Shown piece after piece: positions 30,038-39,912 of a stretch of DNA of 64,000 nucleotides; the stretch's first letter is position 1; every line of letters starts with the position of its first letter. The DNA lies in the NCBI RefSeq assembly GCF_039634365.2, contig NZ_CP155079.2, forward strand, positions 1,426,001 through 1,490,000, read 5' to 3'. The notes under the pieces were generated by a model that worked only from the letters and a program-made list of their open reading frames with translations, did not search any database and was not told the origin of the DNA. The translations under genes and the position numbers were made by a program. This stretch comes from Mucilaginibacter sp. PAMB04168. GTDB lineage: Bacteria; Bacteroidota; Bacteroidia; Sphingobacteriales; Sphingobacteriaceae.

Positions 30038-32365
30038 ATGAATACAGAAGAAGAATTATACGATCCAACGATACAAACCGGTGCTGAGAGCGAAGGGGGT
30101 ATTGTTGACCTTATATTAGGTTATTTACGATATTGGAAGTGGTTCTTGCTTTCGTTATTTGTGTTTTCGGTAATAGGATATTTCTACGTAAAAACGCAGG
30201 TTCCGCAGTATTCCATCCAAACTCAAATTCTACTAAAAGACGCCAAGCAGGCCACCAACAAAATGGTTTTGGAAGAACTGGGTGTTACACCGCCGAACCT
30301 TGAAGTTGAAAACGAGATCTTGATCATCAAGTCAAGCTCGTTAATTGAAAAAGTGGTTAAGGATTTAGCGCTGCAAACTGAATATTATGCCGAAGGCAGG
30401 TTAAATAAACGTTTACTCTACTTAAACGAACCCGCCAAAGTTGAGATGATTACGCCATCGCGTAATACTTACACCAAACCATGGCCTATTCAGGTTATCA
30501 ACAATAACGAAGTTTTATTTAACGGACAGAAAGTGCCTTTCAATAAGCCAACAAGTACGGCGGCTGGTGTTATTTTGGTTAAGCCTGTTCAAGCCTATAC
30601 AAAGGAACCATACTTTGTCAGCTTTAGTTCGGTAGAAGACGTAGCACGGGTATACCTGAGCAGATTAATGGTTGCGCCCGTTAGTAAACAAAGCAACATG
30701 CTCGTTCTTTCTACCGAAGATGCTATACCTAAGCGTGGCGAAGACTTTTTGAATGCCGTGGTTCAAGCCTACATTGAGGCATCATTGAGCGACAAGACAC
30801 AAACTATTGCCAATACCATAGCATGGATTGATGAACGTATTAAAGTACTTCAGCGCGAACTAGGTACAGAGGAAAGAAATGTTCAGCAGTTTAAGTCACA
30901 AAACAACACAGTTGATTTAGGTACCCAGGCATCGCAAATTTATGGAAGAGTAACAGCAAATGACGCTAAAGTTACCGACATAAATCTGCAGTTAACCATG
31001 TTAAAGCAAATAGAAGGCTTTTTAGCAAAGCCCGATAATGTGGACGTAGTTCAGCCCTCTATGCTGGGCCTTTCGGATGGTACCATAACCTCGATGGTTA
31101 GCCAGTTAGGAACACTTAAGTTGCAAAAGCAAAGCCTGCTCAGAACAATTCCTGAAACTAATCCTGTTGTTGCATCGATTAATGATCAGATACTATCTCT
31201 TAAAAGATCTCTTAAAGAAACGCTGGGCACCTTGCGCAGCAATTTATTGCTAAGTAAGCGTGAGGTTGAAAAGCTGAACTCAAAGTTCGAATCTGACTTA
31301 CAGCAAGTGCCTGTTAGAGAGCGTGAATTAGTAGATGTAATGCGGAACCAAAGTATTAAAAATAACTTATTCAACTTCCTCTTACAGAAACGCGAAGAAA
31401 CCGGGCTTGCCCTGGCTCAAAATACGGCAGATGGTAGGGTAATAAATCCAGCTCGTGCCACAGGAGCACCTATAAAGCCTGTGAAATCTACCTTATACAT
31501 GATATTTGTGTGTTTGGGCATAGGTTTGCCCTTGGGTGTGATACTCCTGAAAGACATGCTGAATAACACCGTTCGTCGTAAATCGGACATTACCCGAACT
31601 ACAAGGGCGCCTATTATAGCACAGATATCCCATTCAGATGATGCCAATGCCTTAACAATTACAGCCAAGCCAAGGTCTGTTATTGCTGAGCAGGTGAGGG
31701 CCTTAAGAACCAATCTCGATTTCCTGATCGCAAATCCGGATAGTAAAACCATTCTCTTTACATCAACAGTGAGTGGTGAAGGTAAGTCTTTTATTTCCTT
31801 GAACCTTGGTGCAAGCTTGGCGAGCACCGGCAAAAAGGTAATTATATTGGAGTTAGACCTACGGAAGCCAAAGTTGTTATCAACCCTGGGCATGGAAAAG
31901 AAAGTAGGCTTGTCAGACTATTTGATTGGTAAGGTTGCCTATAAAGACATTATAAGAGAGGTACCTCAGCAGGAGAATTTTTACATGATAGAGAGTGGAA
32001 CTATTCCACCAAATCCTGCCGAAATTTTGATGAATAGGAATATGCCTGTCATGATTGCCGAGCTTAAGCGGGATTATGACTACATACTTATCGATGCACC
32101 ACCAATTGGCTTAGTAACTGACGCGCAGATATTAGGGCAGTATGCCGATGTTACTTTCTTTTTGATAAGGCATAACTTTACACGTAAAGCGCATATAACG
32201 CTGCTTAATGAGCTTTACGTTAAAAGAGTATTCAGAAACCTTAACATTATTTTTAATTCTATTGATGCCTCCTCGTTTGGATATGGCTACCAGTATGATT
32301 ATAGTTATTATGGTGAAGCCGAGCCAAAAAAAGGCTTTTGGGCAAAATTGATTGGAAAAAGCTAA
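30038..32365 (+). CDS. Exopolysaccharide co-polymerase / tyrosine autokinase (Wzc family)
   Basis: A 775-residue inner-membrane protein controlling polymer length and export together with the Wza-like lipoprotein. The N-terminal Wzz domain starts with a membrane helix (WKWFLLSLFVFSVIGYFYV). A long periplasmic coiled-coil region and a GNVR-like segment lead to a second helix (STLYMIFVCLGIGLPLGVILL). The cytoplasmic BY-kinase domain has Walker A STVSGEGKSFISLN, Walker A' VIILELDLRKPK and Walker B YDYILIDAPPIG. A tyrosine cluster near the end (YGYQYDYSYYGE) is the expected autophosphorylation tail. Both domains are fused in one chain, as in proteobacterial Wzc. Confidence 0.95.
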   Translation: MNTEEELYDPTIQTGAESEGGIVDLILGYLRYWKWFLLSLFVFSVIGYFYVKTQVPQYSIQTQILLKDAKQATNKMVLEELGVTPPNLEVENEILIIKSSSLIEKVVKDLALQTEYYAEGRLNKRLLYLNEPAKVEMITPSRNTYTKPWPIQVINNNEVLFNGQKVPFNKPTSTAAGVILVKPVQAYTKEPYFVSFSSVEDVARVYLSRLMVAPVSKQSNMLVLSTEDAIPKRGEDFLNAVVQAYIEASLSDKTQTIANTIAWIDERIKVLQRELGTEERNVQQFKSQNNTVDLGTQASQIYGRVTANDAKVTDINLQLTMLKQIEGFLAKPDNVDVVQPSMLGLSDGTITSMVSQLGTLKLQKQSLLRTIPETNPVVASINDQILSLKRSLKETLGTLRSNLLLSKREVEKLNSKFESDLQQVPVRERELVDVMRNQSIKNNLFNFLLQKREETGLALAQNTADGRVINPARATGAPIKPVKSTLYMIFVCLGIGLPLGVILLKDMLNNTVRRKSDITRTTRAPIIAQISHSDDANALTITAKPRSVIAEQVRALRTNLDFLIANPDSKTILFTSTVSGEGKSFISLNLGASLASTGKKVIILELDLRKPKLLSTLGMEKKVGLSDYLIGKVAYKDIIREVPQQENFYMIESGTIPPNPAEILMNRNMPVMIAELKRDYDYILIDAPPIGLVTDAQILGQYADVTFFLIRHNFTRKAHITLLNELYVKRVFRNLNIIFNSIDASSFGYGYQYDYSYYGEAEPKKGFWAKLIGKS

Positions 32366-32369
32366 CCCT

Positions 32370-33320
32370 ATGAGTTCTGTAATATGTACACTTTTTGAGG
32401 GGCATTATCATTTTGGTGTGGCCTCACTTGTTAATTCTTTACAGAAGAACGGATTTGCAGGTGATATTTTTGCCGGATACAGGGGAAGTTTACCCTTTTG
32501 GGCGGCAGATGCAAAAGAGAGCAGCCTCCCTAATTGGCCCACGGCTTATACCTTTACCGTTTCTGATCAGATTCAACTCCATTTTTTACCGCTTACTACA
32601 GAGTATCATTTAACGAATTATAAGCCAAACTTTTTGTTAGAGCTATGGGATGGCCCTGCTAAAAGTGCCGACAATATATTCTACTTTGACCCGGACATAA
32701 CCGTAAAATGCGAGTGGGAGTTTTTCGAGAGCTGGGTGCAGTGTGGCGTTGCCTTAGTGCATGAGCGATCAATGAATGATATGCCGCCCAGTCATCCGCT
32801 CAGGCAGTGGTGGTTTAAGGTGATCGAGAAGTGTGGTAAAACAGTTACGCGCGATTTATATTCGTACATAAACGGTGGCTTTTGCGGCGTAAATAAACGC
32901 CATATAGAGTTTTTGCAAACTTGGGTAAGTGTAATGGATGCCGGGTTTAAATACTTCGAATTAAGCGCCAGTCAGTTTAAACATAAATTAACCAGGTCAC
33001 ATCTTTTTCAGGCACAGGATCAGGACGGATTGAACATTACTGCCATGTGCAGCCTTTCGCCTATCAGCGAAATTGGGCCCGAAGGCATGGATTTGATTAG
33101 TGGCGGTAAAATTATGTCACACGCTTTGGGATCTACCAAGCCATGGAAAAAGAAGTTTATACGTACTGCATTGCGAGGCAAAGGCCCCTCACTGGCCGAT
33201 AAGCATTACTGGCTTTATGCCAAGTATCCCATAAAAGCACATAGCGATTATGAGCAGCGATTAAAAAAGACATCCCTTTTACTGTCATCTTTTATTCACC
33301 GCTTTTATAGGAAAGGTTAA
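32370..33320 (+). CDS. Putative GT-A-fold glycosyltransferase, family not recognised
   Basis: A 316-residue protein starting at the ATG 32370, 5 bases after the kinase stop. A TTG at 32352 is a less likely start. VICTLFEGHYHFGVASLVNSLQKNGFAGDIFAGYRG resembles the beginning of retaining GT-A enzymes such as GT8. The FYFDPDITV stretch supplies a DxD motif at D107/D109 for metal and nucleotide-sugar binding. INGGFCGVNKRHIEFLQTW and LFQAQDQDGLN look like further GT8-like active-site segments. No membrane helix is present. The sugar transferred is unknown. It is placed with confidence only by motif and by its setting. Confidence 0.7.
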   Translation: MSSVICTLFEGHYHFGVASLVNSLQKNGFAGDIFAGYRGSLPFWAADAKESSLPNWPTAYTFTVSDQIQLHFLPLTTEYHLTNYKPNFLLELWDGPAKSADNIFYFDPDITVKCEWEFFESWVQCGVALVHERSMNDMPPSHPLRQWWFKVIEKCGKTVTRDLYSYINGGFCGVNKRHIEFLQTWVSVMDAGFKYFELSASQFKHKLTRSHLFQAQDQDGLNITAMCSLSPISEIGPEGMDLISGGKIMSHALGSTKPWKKKFIRTALRGKGPSLADKHYWLYAKYPIKAHSDYEQRLKKTSLLLSSFIHRFYRKG

Positions 33321-33322
33321 GC

Positions 33323-34183
33323 ATGGCAGATGTTGTTGAATATAAATTAAGTATTGCCATAGTTACCCGCAATCGGCCCGATCTGCTGGAGCAATGTTTA
33401 GCAAGCCTTTACCAACAACCCCATTTGTGGTTCGAGGTTTTAATATCTGATGATTCATCGGAGTCGGAATCCATCCAAAAAAACAGGGAGATTGCCGAGG
33501 CATATCATGCACAATACCTAAGGGGCCCACAAAAAGGGCTATATGCTAACCGCAACTTTGTGGCTAAGCATTGTAAAGGAACACACATCCGTACTATGGA
33601 CGATGATCATACTTTTCCGGTTGGTCACTTCGAAGCTTGTCTACAAAAGATCAAAGAAGATCCTAAAGCCATTTGGGTGATAGGAGAGTATTCGCCACCA
33701 AGGGTTCCACCCAACGCCGCACCTTACCGCGGCCCGGGCGAATTGCATCCAAGAGGGTTTTCCACGCAGCCTAAAGACAGCCAAAACAGTCATGCCATAT
33801 CATGCGGAGCCTCGATATATCCGCGCGAGGTAGTTGACCGGAATATATTGAATAACGAGTACTTCAGGTTTGGTTACGTGTATTTAGAGTATGGTGCCCG
33901 GTTAAAGTATCTGGGCTATCGTATCAGGCATCTGTCTGATACCTTTATACACCACAACTTTATACCGGTAAGGAGGTCTTTTAACAATAGCGTAGAAATT
34001 CTGGACAGCATGGTTTACGCACTGCTGTCATTGTCGTTCGTTTATCAACCAACAGCGGGTAACAAAATTTCTACTATGGCAGCCATAACAAAGGCCCTGG
34101 TTACTAATAAAGAATATACGGTTAAGCACTTGCTGAAAAATTTTGAAAGAATAAAGCAACTTAAACAGACCGTTAAGTCGTAA
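33323..34183 (+). CDS. Family 2 glycosyltransferase
   Basis: A 286-residue GT-A enzyme, 2 bases after the previous gene. KLSIAIVTRNRPDLLEQCLASLYQQ is the usual GT2 N-terminus, VLISDDSS the nucleotide-binding aspartates, and TMDDDHTFP (93-95) the metal-binding DDD. The later part (YEREVV-like YPREVVDRNILNNEYFRFGYVYLEYGARLKYLGYRI) positions the acceptor. It should add one sugar to a lipid-linked repeat unit on the cytoplasmic face. Specificity cannot be predicted. Confidence 0.88.
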   Translation: MADVVEYKLSIAIVTRNRPDLLEQCLASLYQQPHLWFEVLISDDSSESESIQKNREIAEAYHAQYLRGPQKGLYANRNFVAKHCKGTHIRTMDDDHTFPVGHFEACLQKIKEDPKAIWVIGEYSPPRVPPNAAPYRGPGELHPRGFSTQPKDSQNSHAISCGASIYPREVVDRNILNNEYFRFGYVYLEYGARLKYLGYRIRHLSDTFIHHNFIPVRRSFNNSVEILDSMVYALLSLSFVYQPTAGNKISTMAAITKALVTNKEYTVKHLLKNFERIKQLKQTVKS

Positions 34184-34274
34184 ACAGTAAACCTAATTGG
34201 CTGGGTTAAGATTTAGTGCATTGATTAGGTTAATGGCCGGTTATGGCTTAGCGCAACCAGATAATAAACTTTAG

Positions 34275-35411
34275 ATGGAGATCTTATTTGTAAGTGATTT
34301 TCTTTACAAGCCTGATAGCGGTGCTGCCGGTAGCTTAATCACTATTGGTAACCATGTGGAACAACTTGGGCATAAAGTAGATTACTTATGGCATAAGGAT
34401 AGAAAGTATGTAAAAGGACCCAACTACGGCCGGATCTTGGAACTACCTTTTGTTCAATATAACCAGTTAAAGGAAGCCTTGCTTAAACACAATTATGATG
34501 TTGTGATAGTTAGCCAACCTCATGCCTGGTATGCCTTCAAAAACCTGAGGCAACAATATCCGCAAACACTTTTTATCAACCGGACACATGGCTGGGAACT
34601 GCGGTTAGCACTAACGAGATATAATTTTTCAAAAAAAGAAACGTCGGTAGCCGCTCTGAAAAAATGGTTGCTCATCAAATTTTTAAAGCACTGCTCGGTG
34701 CTAACAGTAAAGTACAGTGATGCCGTTTTCTGTGCAGGTTCGGATGATGCAGAATACCTCAGGAATGATTATCCCGAACATTCGGGCAAAATATTTAAAA
34801 TAAGTTACGGATTAGACAGCAGTTATATCGGCATTGGCCTGCGCCCCAAAGCAAGTACGAAAGTACACTTTTTGTTTGCCGGGCAATATCTGGTGCGTAA
34901 GGGAATAAAAGATTTACAAAGCGCATTTAAACAGCTTAGCGATCGGTCGGGAGAGTTTGTTGTTACATTTATAATTAACGACGATGCCTTAGTACAGGCC
35001 CGGCAGGATTTTGACTTTTTAGATAGTGAATCTCTTGTGATTAAACCTTGGGTAAAACGTAACGAACTAGCGGATATATACCTGGATAATGATGTGTTTT
35101 TAATGCCATCATACGGTGAAGGATTTGGCAAGAGCACATTAGAAGCCATGGCTTGCGGATTATGTGTAGTGGGCTATTTGGAAGGGGCGCTACGCGACTT
35201 TGGCCGCAACAAGGAAAATATGTTGATAAGCAATCTTGGAGATACTGCGGGTTTATTAAATAATATTACCTACGCGCTGAACAACCGGGATGAGATAAAA
35301 GCATATGGTTTACAAGCGTATAAAGATGTGCAGCAGCAAACCTGGAAAAAACATGCCACTGATACCATAAATATTTTAGAAAGCTTAGGCGCAAAAAGCA
35401 CAATACGTTAA
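34275..35411 (+). CDS. Family 4 glycosyltransferase
   Basis: A 378-residue GT-B enzyme. The N-terminal domain begins MEILFVSDFLYKPDSGAAGSLITIGNHVEQLGHKVDYLW. The C-terminal nucleotide-sugar domain has FLFAGQYLVRKGIKDLQSAF and the E-x7-E motif in PSYGEGFGKSTLEAMACG. It sits 91 bases after the GT2 gene, one of the longer gaps inside the locus, and no promoter motif was recognised there. Probably acts in assembly of the repeat unit. Confidence 0.9.
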   Translation: MEILFVSDFLYKPDSGAAGSLITIGNHVEQLGHKVDYLWHKDRKYVKGPNYGRILELPFVQYNQLKEALLKHNYDVVIVSQPHAWYAFKNLRQQYPQTLFINRTHGWELRLALTRYNFSKKETSVAALKKWLLIKFLKHCSVLTVKYSDAVFCAGSDDAEYLRNDYPEHSGKIFKISYGLDSSYIGIGLRPKASTKVHFLFAGQYLVRKGIKDLQSAFKQLSDRSGEFVVTFIINDDALVQARQDFDFLDSESLVIKPWVKRNELADIYLDNDVFLMPSYGEGFGKSTLEAMACGLCVVGYLEGALRDFGRNKENMLISNLGDTAGLLNNITYALNNRDEIKAYGLQAYKDVQQQTWKKHATDTINILESLGAKSTIR

Positions 35412-35458
35412 CAGTATACGGGCGTATGCTACAAACGCCTTACACCATAAACTTAGCA

Positions 35459-36433
35459 ATGATTACAACAGAATTAGCCGTTATCATAAACTCGTTTAAC
35501 AGACTATCCTTATTAAAGGAATGCCTCTCGGTATTATCTGATTGGCTGCCTGGTTCGGAATTTAAAGATAATTGTGTTGCAGTTGTATACGATGCCGGAT
35601 CAAAGGATGGTAGTGTAGAATGGCTTCAAAGCGAGGCTTTATCATTGAACATTCCTGTTAGATTGATGATCCCCCAGCCGGGAGATGATACGTCTTTTGC
35701 AGCAGGGCTGAATGCCGGTGTAGCCTATGCCATAAGCGAGTATAAATCGTTGAAGTATTTGTTGTTTTACGAGACGGATAATCAAATTTTGAGTGCCGGG
35801 CCGTTAAAGCAAGCACAGCAAATGCTGGAGCATGACAGTAAATTGGCCGCCTGCGGGTTCACTGTAAAAAGGCATGACGGAAGTTTTGCCGGTGCCGGAT
35901 CACCTTTTCCTAAAATTACGAACTTTGCCTTGGGGAAACAGGTGGTGCACAAGTTTAAACTGGAAAGGATTCCGTACCGCTGGCATGAGCAAATTGCGGG
36001 TATAAAATTCAGTTATGCAGATATTGTGTATACAAGCCCCCTGCTGGTTAAGGTGAAAGCCTGGCAGGAATCGGGCGGACTGGATGCCCAAATGTTCCCA
36101 TTTTCAGACTGTGATTTAGATTGGGCAAAAAGGCTGCAAATCCTGGGGTGGAAAATGGGGATCATCGAAAGCAATGAAGTGATTCATGACAATATGCAAA
36201 GTTTATCGGCATGGTCAAAATCTAGGGCCAAGCAGTTTCATCGTGGCCGCCTCCGTTATTTTCTAAGGCATCGCCCGGCGGCTGTATATGCTATTTTTCC
36301 GGTTGTATTAATGCTGCGGCACAGCATTGAGTTGCTCGCAGCAAGATTCTTTGTAAAAGATGCAGAGCGTAAGGAGCAACTTACCGGACAGTTCAAAGGG
36401 CTGCTAAATTCTTGTTTTAGTAAGTACGAGTAA
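35459..36433 (+). CDS. Family 2 glycosyltransferase
   Basis: 324 residues from the ATG at 35459, an in-frame ATG at 35426 being an alternative. TELAVIINSFNRLSLLKECLSVL, VAVVYDAGSKDGSVEWLQ and a substituted DxD region (LLFYETDNQILSAG) indicate a GT2 enzyme of the rhamnosyltransferase-like branch. FPFSDCDLDWAKRLQILGWKMG supplies the acceptor-base region, and a hydrophobic helix near the C-terminus (YAIFPVVLMLRHSIELL) may tether it to the membrane. It has ETD where many relatives have DxD. Confidence 0.82.
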   Translation: MITTELAVIINSFNRLSLLKECLSVLSDWLPGSEFKDNCVAVVYDAGSKDGSVEWLQSEALSLNIPVRLMIPQPGDDTSFAAGLNAGVAYAISEYKSLKYLLFYETDNQILSAGPLKQAQQMLEHDSKLAACGFTVKRHDGSFAGAGSPFPKITNFALGKQVVHKFKLERIPYRWHEQIAGIKFSYADIVYTSPLLVKVKAWQESGGLDAQMFPFSDCDLDWAKRLQILGWKMGIIESNEVIHDNMQSLSAWSKSRAKQFHRGRLRYFLRHRPAAVYAIFPVVLMLRHSIELLAARFFVKDAERKEQLTGQFKGLLNSCFSKYE

Positions 36434-36465
36434 TACCTATTCATTACACTATAATATTAGCTGAT

Positions 36466-37593
36466 TTGAAAATTGCATTCATTTGTGGTTGTTTGGAGCC
36501 CGGAAAGGATGGGGTGGGTGATTATACACGCTGCTTAGCAGGGCAATTAACACGCCAGGGTAACCAGGTAATGATTGTTGCTTTGAATGACCAGCATGTT
36601 CCGCAAATCACACGTGAAAGGCAAGAAATTGAGGGCAATAAAATCAGCATCTTACGTATTAATACCAGTAGCAGCTTTAATCAGGTAGTAGAAGATATTA
36701 AGCACTTTGATCCCCACTGGATCAGCCTGCAATTTGTGCCTTACAGCTTTCAACGCAAGGGCTTACCCTACCAGTTAGCCAGTATGTTAAGTAAATTAGG
36801 TACGCATAACAAATGGCACATCATGTTTCATGAACTATGGGTTGGTGCGCAACAATTCGACTTCAAAAAAAAGATTTACGCTTTATTGCAAAAGGGAATT
36901 ATCGGCAATCTAATTAAATCCGTAGATCCTTCGATAATACACACGCAATTGCCCCAGTACAAACAACAATTAGCGGCGTTATCTAAAAGAAAAATCAACC
37001 CGCTGCCATTGTTTTCGAACATTAGTATGCATCATGGTAACGTGTTGTATAACAGTAACGTCCGAAAATTTATACTGGGTTTTTTTAGCCAGGCCGATGT
37101 GTCGAACAATGTTATTATTTTTATCAAAGGCTTAAAAGACGCCTTATCTAAAGAAAACAGAGCATTGGAAGTGGTTTTTATAGGTGGCAAGGGCGGCAAA
37201 GTTCATAAAGGTGCAGCAGTGTTGAAAGCGCAGTCGATTATTGAGCAAGTGACTTCTACCGGCTTTTTAAATGATCAGGAATTGTCACAGGCACTGCAAA
37301 GCTGCCATCTTGGTATAACCTCAGTTCCACGGCATGCGCTTGGTAAAAGCGGAAGTGCAGCTGCATTTATTGAACATGGCGTTCCGGTGGCAGCACCCAA
37401 CATACATCCTGGTTTTAACAATAACAATATAGGCTTTTTAGATGATCGGTTAAAGGACTGCATTGTGCTTCATCCCAACCTTACGGAAGTTGAAAAAGCA
37501 AAAGCTGCGGTCGAGGCTGCCTGTGAGCTTATCAAGCTTTCAACCGTAACCAATCAATTCCTGGCCGATTTAAACAGTATTAAAGTTAATTAA
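36466..37593 (+). CDS. Family 4-like glycosyltransferase
   Basis: A 375-residue protein starting at TTG 36466, directly before KIAFICGCLEPGKDGVGDYTRCLAGQL, a GT4-type N-terminus with the glycine-rich acceptor loop. The C-terminal domain is divergent: FFSQADVSNNVIIFIKGLKDAL..., VTSTGFLNDQELSQALQSCHLGITSVPRHALGKSGSAAAFIEHGVPVAAP. The usual E-x7-E motif is replaced by KSGSAAAFIE, so the second Glu is kept and the first is not obvious. It may be a specialised or impaired enzyme. It is 5 bases from the next GT4 gene. Confidence 0.78.
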   Translation: MKIAFICGCLEPGKDGVGDYTRCLAGQLTRQGNQVMIVALNDQHVPQITRERQEIEGNKISILRINTSSSFNQVVEDIKHFDPHWISLQFVPYSFQRKGLPYQLASMLSKLGTHNKWHIMFHELWVGAQQFDFKKKIYALLQKGIIGNLIKSVDPSIIHTQLPQYKQQLAALSKRKINPLPLFSNISMHHGNVLYNSNVRKFILGFFSQADVSNNVIIFIKGLKDALSKENRALEVVFIGGKGGKVHKGAAVLKAQSIIEQVTSTGFLNDQELSQALQSCHLGITSVPRHALGKSGSAAAFIEHGVPVAAPNIHPGFNNNNIGFLDDRLKDCIVLHPNLTEVEKAKAAVEAACELIKLSTVTNQFLADLNSIKVN

Positions 37594-37598
37594 TAGCC

Positions 37599-38627
37599 AT
37601 GCCACTCAAGATATTATTTATCACTCACAAGTTTTATCCGGATATCGGTGGTATTGAGGTAAACTCCGAAATACTTGCTTTGCAGTTCCATGCTGCCGGG
37701 CACGAGGTTGAGATGCTTACCTGGACAGCCGCTAGCGGCGACAAGGAGTTTCCATTCAGAGTTATAAGGCAACCCAACAGGGCAATGCTTTTTAAAGCGC
37801 ACCGTTGGGCCGATGTAGTTTTTGAAAATAATCCATCGCTGCGTTTGTCATGGCCAGCCCTGTTCTTTCGTAAACCCATTGTAGTTGCGCTTCGAACCTG
37901 GATAAACCGTATGGATGGCAGCATTGCCTGGCAAGACAAGTTAAAAGTTCAATGGCTCAAGCGGGCGTCGGGTGTAATTGCCGTAAGCGATGCTATCCGT
38001 AAACGCTGCTGGCCAGCAGCCATCGTTATAGGTAATCCGTATCGCAACACGCTGTTTAAGGTTATTGCAGGTACAGAACGGAGTAAAGATTTTGTATTTA
38101 TGGGCCGGCTCGTGTCTGATAAGGGTGCCGATATCGCCATCAACGCTATCAATATATTGGCAGACAAAGGAATCAGAAAGTCGTTAACGATAATAGGCAA
38201 CGGTCCTGAGCAAACCAAGTTGGAACAAATGGTAACTGCATTGAGCCTGACAGAACAAGTAACCTTCACAGGCGCTTTAAGTGGCGAAAAGCTGGTTCAA
38301 CACCTTAATCAGCATCAGTATCTATTAGTGCCATCCATTTGGGAAGAACCATTTGGTAATGTAGCACTCGAGGGAATGGCTTGCGGTTGTTTACCCATAG
38401 TGTCTGACGGAGGTGGCTTACCTGATGCAGTAGGTAAAGCAGGTTTGGTAGTAAAACGTGGCAGTGTTAATGCCCTGGCCGATTCATTAGCACATTTGTT
38501 AGGAAGTTCTTCGCTTGAACTGGAGTTGAGAAATGCGGCGCCGGAGCATCTTAAAAGCCATGAGCCACAAAAGGTGGCTGAAGAATATCTGAAAGTTATA
38601 GAAAAAGCCGTAACTACCTTAAAGTAG
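37599..38627 (+). CDS. Family 4 glycosyltransferase
   Basis: A 342-residue GT-B enzyme. PLKILFITHKFYPDIGGIEVNSEILALQFHAAGHEV carries the GGIE acceptor loop. FVFMGRLVSDKGADIAINAI and VPSIWEEPFGNVALEGMACGCLPIVSDGGGLPDAVG form the donor-binding domain with the E-x7-E motif intact. One base separates it from the next gene, so translation is probably coupled. The N-terminal half is somewhat shorter than average for GT4. Confidence 0.92.
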   Translation: MPLKILFITHKFYPDIGGIEVNSEILALQFHAAGHEVEMLTWTAASGDKEFPFRVIRQPNRAMLFKAHRWADVVFENNPSLRLSWPALFFRKPIVVALRTWINRMDGSIAWQDKLKVQWLKRASGVIAVSDAIRKRCWPAAIVIGNPYRNTLFKVIAGTERSKDFVFMGRLVSDKGADIAINAINILADKGIRKSLTIIGNGPEQTKLEQMVTALSLTEQVTFTGALSGEKLVQHLNQHQYLLVPSIWEEPFGNVALEGMACGCLPIVSDGGGLPDAVGKAGLVVKRGSVNALADSLAHLLGSSSLELELRNAAPEHLKSHEPQKVAEEYLKVIEKAVTTLK

Positions 38628-38628
38628 T

Positions 38629-39870
38629 ATGAAGATAATTTTATCCCATCCCACCGGAAATGCCAACGTGAGAGCTGTTGCGCAAGGCTTGAATGAAGCT
38701 GAGACGCTGTCGGGCTTTTATACGGCTATAGCTTCTTTTCCTGGAGACTGGCTCGACCGCGTAAGTGGTATAGGTGCTTTGGCTGAAATTAAACGCAGGC
38801 AGTTTCATCCGGCTTTGCAGGCGCGTACCAAGTTTTATCCTTGGTTTGAGACCGGCAGGTTACTGGCTTCTAAATTACACTTAAGTAAATTGACCAGGCA
38901 CGAGCAAGGTATGTTTTCTGTTGATGCTGTTTACCGGCAGCATGATAAATGGGTAGCCAGAAATTTAAAATCACAGGCTGGTAGCACAGCCTACACTGCG
39001 GTATATGCCTATGAGGATGGGGCTCGGTATTCATTTAATGAAGCAAAGCGGCTTAATATTCCCTGTTATTATGATTTGCCTATAGGCTACTGGCGTACAG
39101 CAAGGCGTTTGCTAAAACAAGAGATTGAAAAATGGCCCGAATGGGCTTCGACCTTAACCGGCTTCAAAGATTCGGATACTAAACTCGGTTATAAAGACGA
39201 AGAGCTACAATTGGCCGATCATATATTTGTGGCAAGTAGCTTTACTGCAAAAACACTGGCCGATTTTAATGGGAGGCTGGCACCCGTTACGGTAATTCCT
39301 TATGGCTTTCCGGCAGTTGAGCCGCGGAGTGATTATAACAGTAATGGAAAATTACGGGTGCTGTTTGTTGGAGGACTATCGCAACGTAAAGGTATCGCCA
39401 ATCTTTTTGCCGCGGCAGGTGAGTTAGCCGATTTTGTGGACCTAACCGTGGTGGGGCGTAAAGCAAGTAATGATTGTGCAGCGTTAGACAATGCATTAAA
39501 CAAACATAAATGGATACCCAGCCTGCCCCATGCAGATATTTTAAAATTGATGCGTACACAGGATGTACTGGTGTTTCCATCACTGTTTGAAGGCTTTGGG
39601 TTAGTTATTACGGAGGCCATGTCTCAGGGATTAACGGTAATCACCACAGACAGAACCGCAGGGCCGGATCTCATAACTAATGGCGAGAATGGACTGCTTA
39701 TTGAAGCCGGCTCGACACAGGCTATAACCCTGGCCCTGGAAAACTTGATTAATGACAGACGTAGGATTCGTTTAATGGGCCGTGCAGCTCAGGAAACTGC
39801 AAGCAAGCGCACCTGGCATGTATACGGGCAGGAACTGGCCCGCGCCATTGCGACGTTAAACCGTAAATGA
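38629..39870 (+). CDS. Family 4 glycosyltransferase
   Basis: A 413-residue GT-B enzyme starting 1 base after the preceding stop. The N-terminal half (KIILSHPTGNANVRAVAQGLNEAETLSGFYTAIASF) is typical of glycosyltransferases acting on exopolysaccharide intermediates. VLFVGGLSQRKGIANLFAAAGEL and VFPSLFEGFGLVITEAMSQGLTVITTDRTAGPDLI provide the donor site with E-x7-E. The following gene is the polymerase-like membrane protein. Confidence 0.92.
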   Translation: MKIILSHPTGNANVRAVAQGLNEAETLSGFYTAIASFPGDWLDRVSGIGALAEIKRRQFHPALQARTKFYPWFETGRLLASKLHLSKLTRHEQGMFSVDAVYRQHDKWVARNLKSQAGSTAYTAVYAYEDGARYSFNEAKRLNIPCYYDLPIGYWRTARRLLKQEIEKWPEWASTLTGFKDSDTKLGYKDEELQLADHIFVASSFTAKTLADFNGRLAPVTVIPYGFPAVEPRSDYNSNGKLRVLFVGGLSQRKGIANLFAAAGELADFVDLTVVGRKASNDCAALDNALNKHKWIPSLPHADILKLMRTQDVLVFPSLFEGFGLVITEAMSQGLTVITTDRTAGPDLITNGENGLLIEAGSTQAITLALENLINDRRRIRLMGRAAQETASKRTWHVYGQELARAIATLNRK

Positions 39871-39912
39871 ACGTAGTGTTAATTATCGTTACATTTACTT
39901 AAATGATATGGA

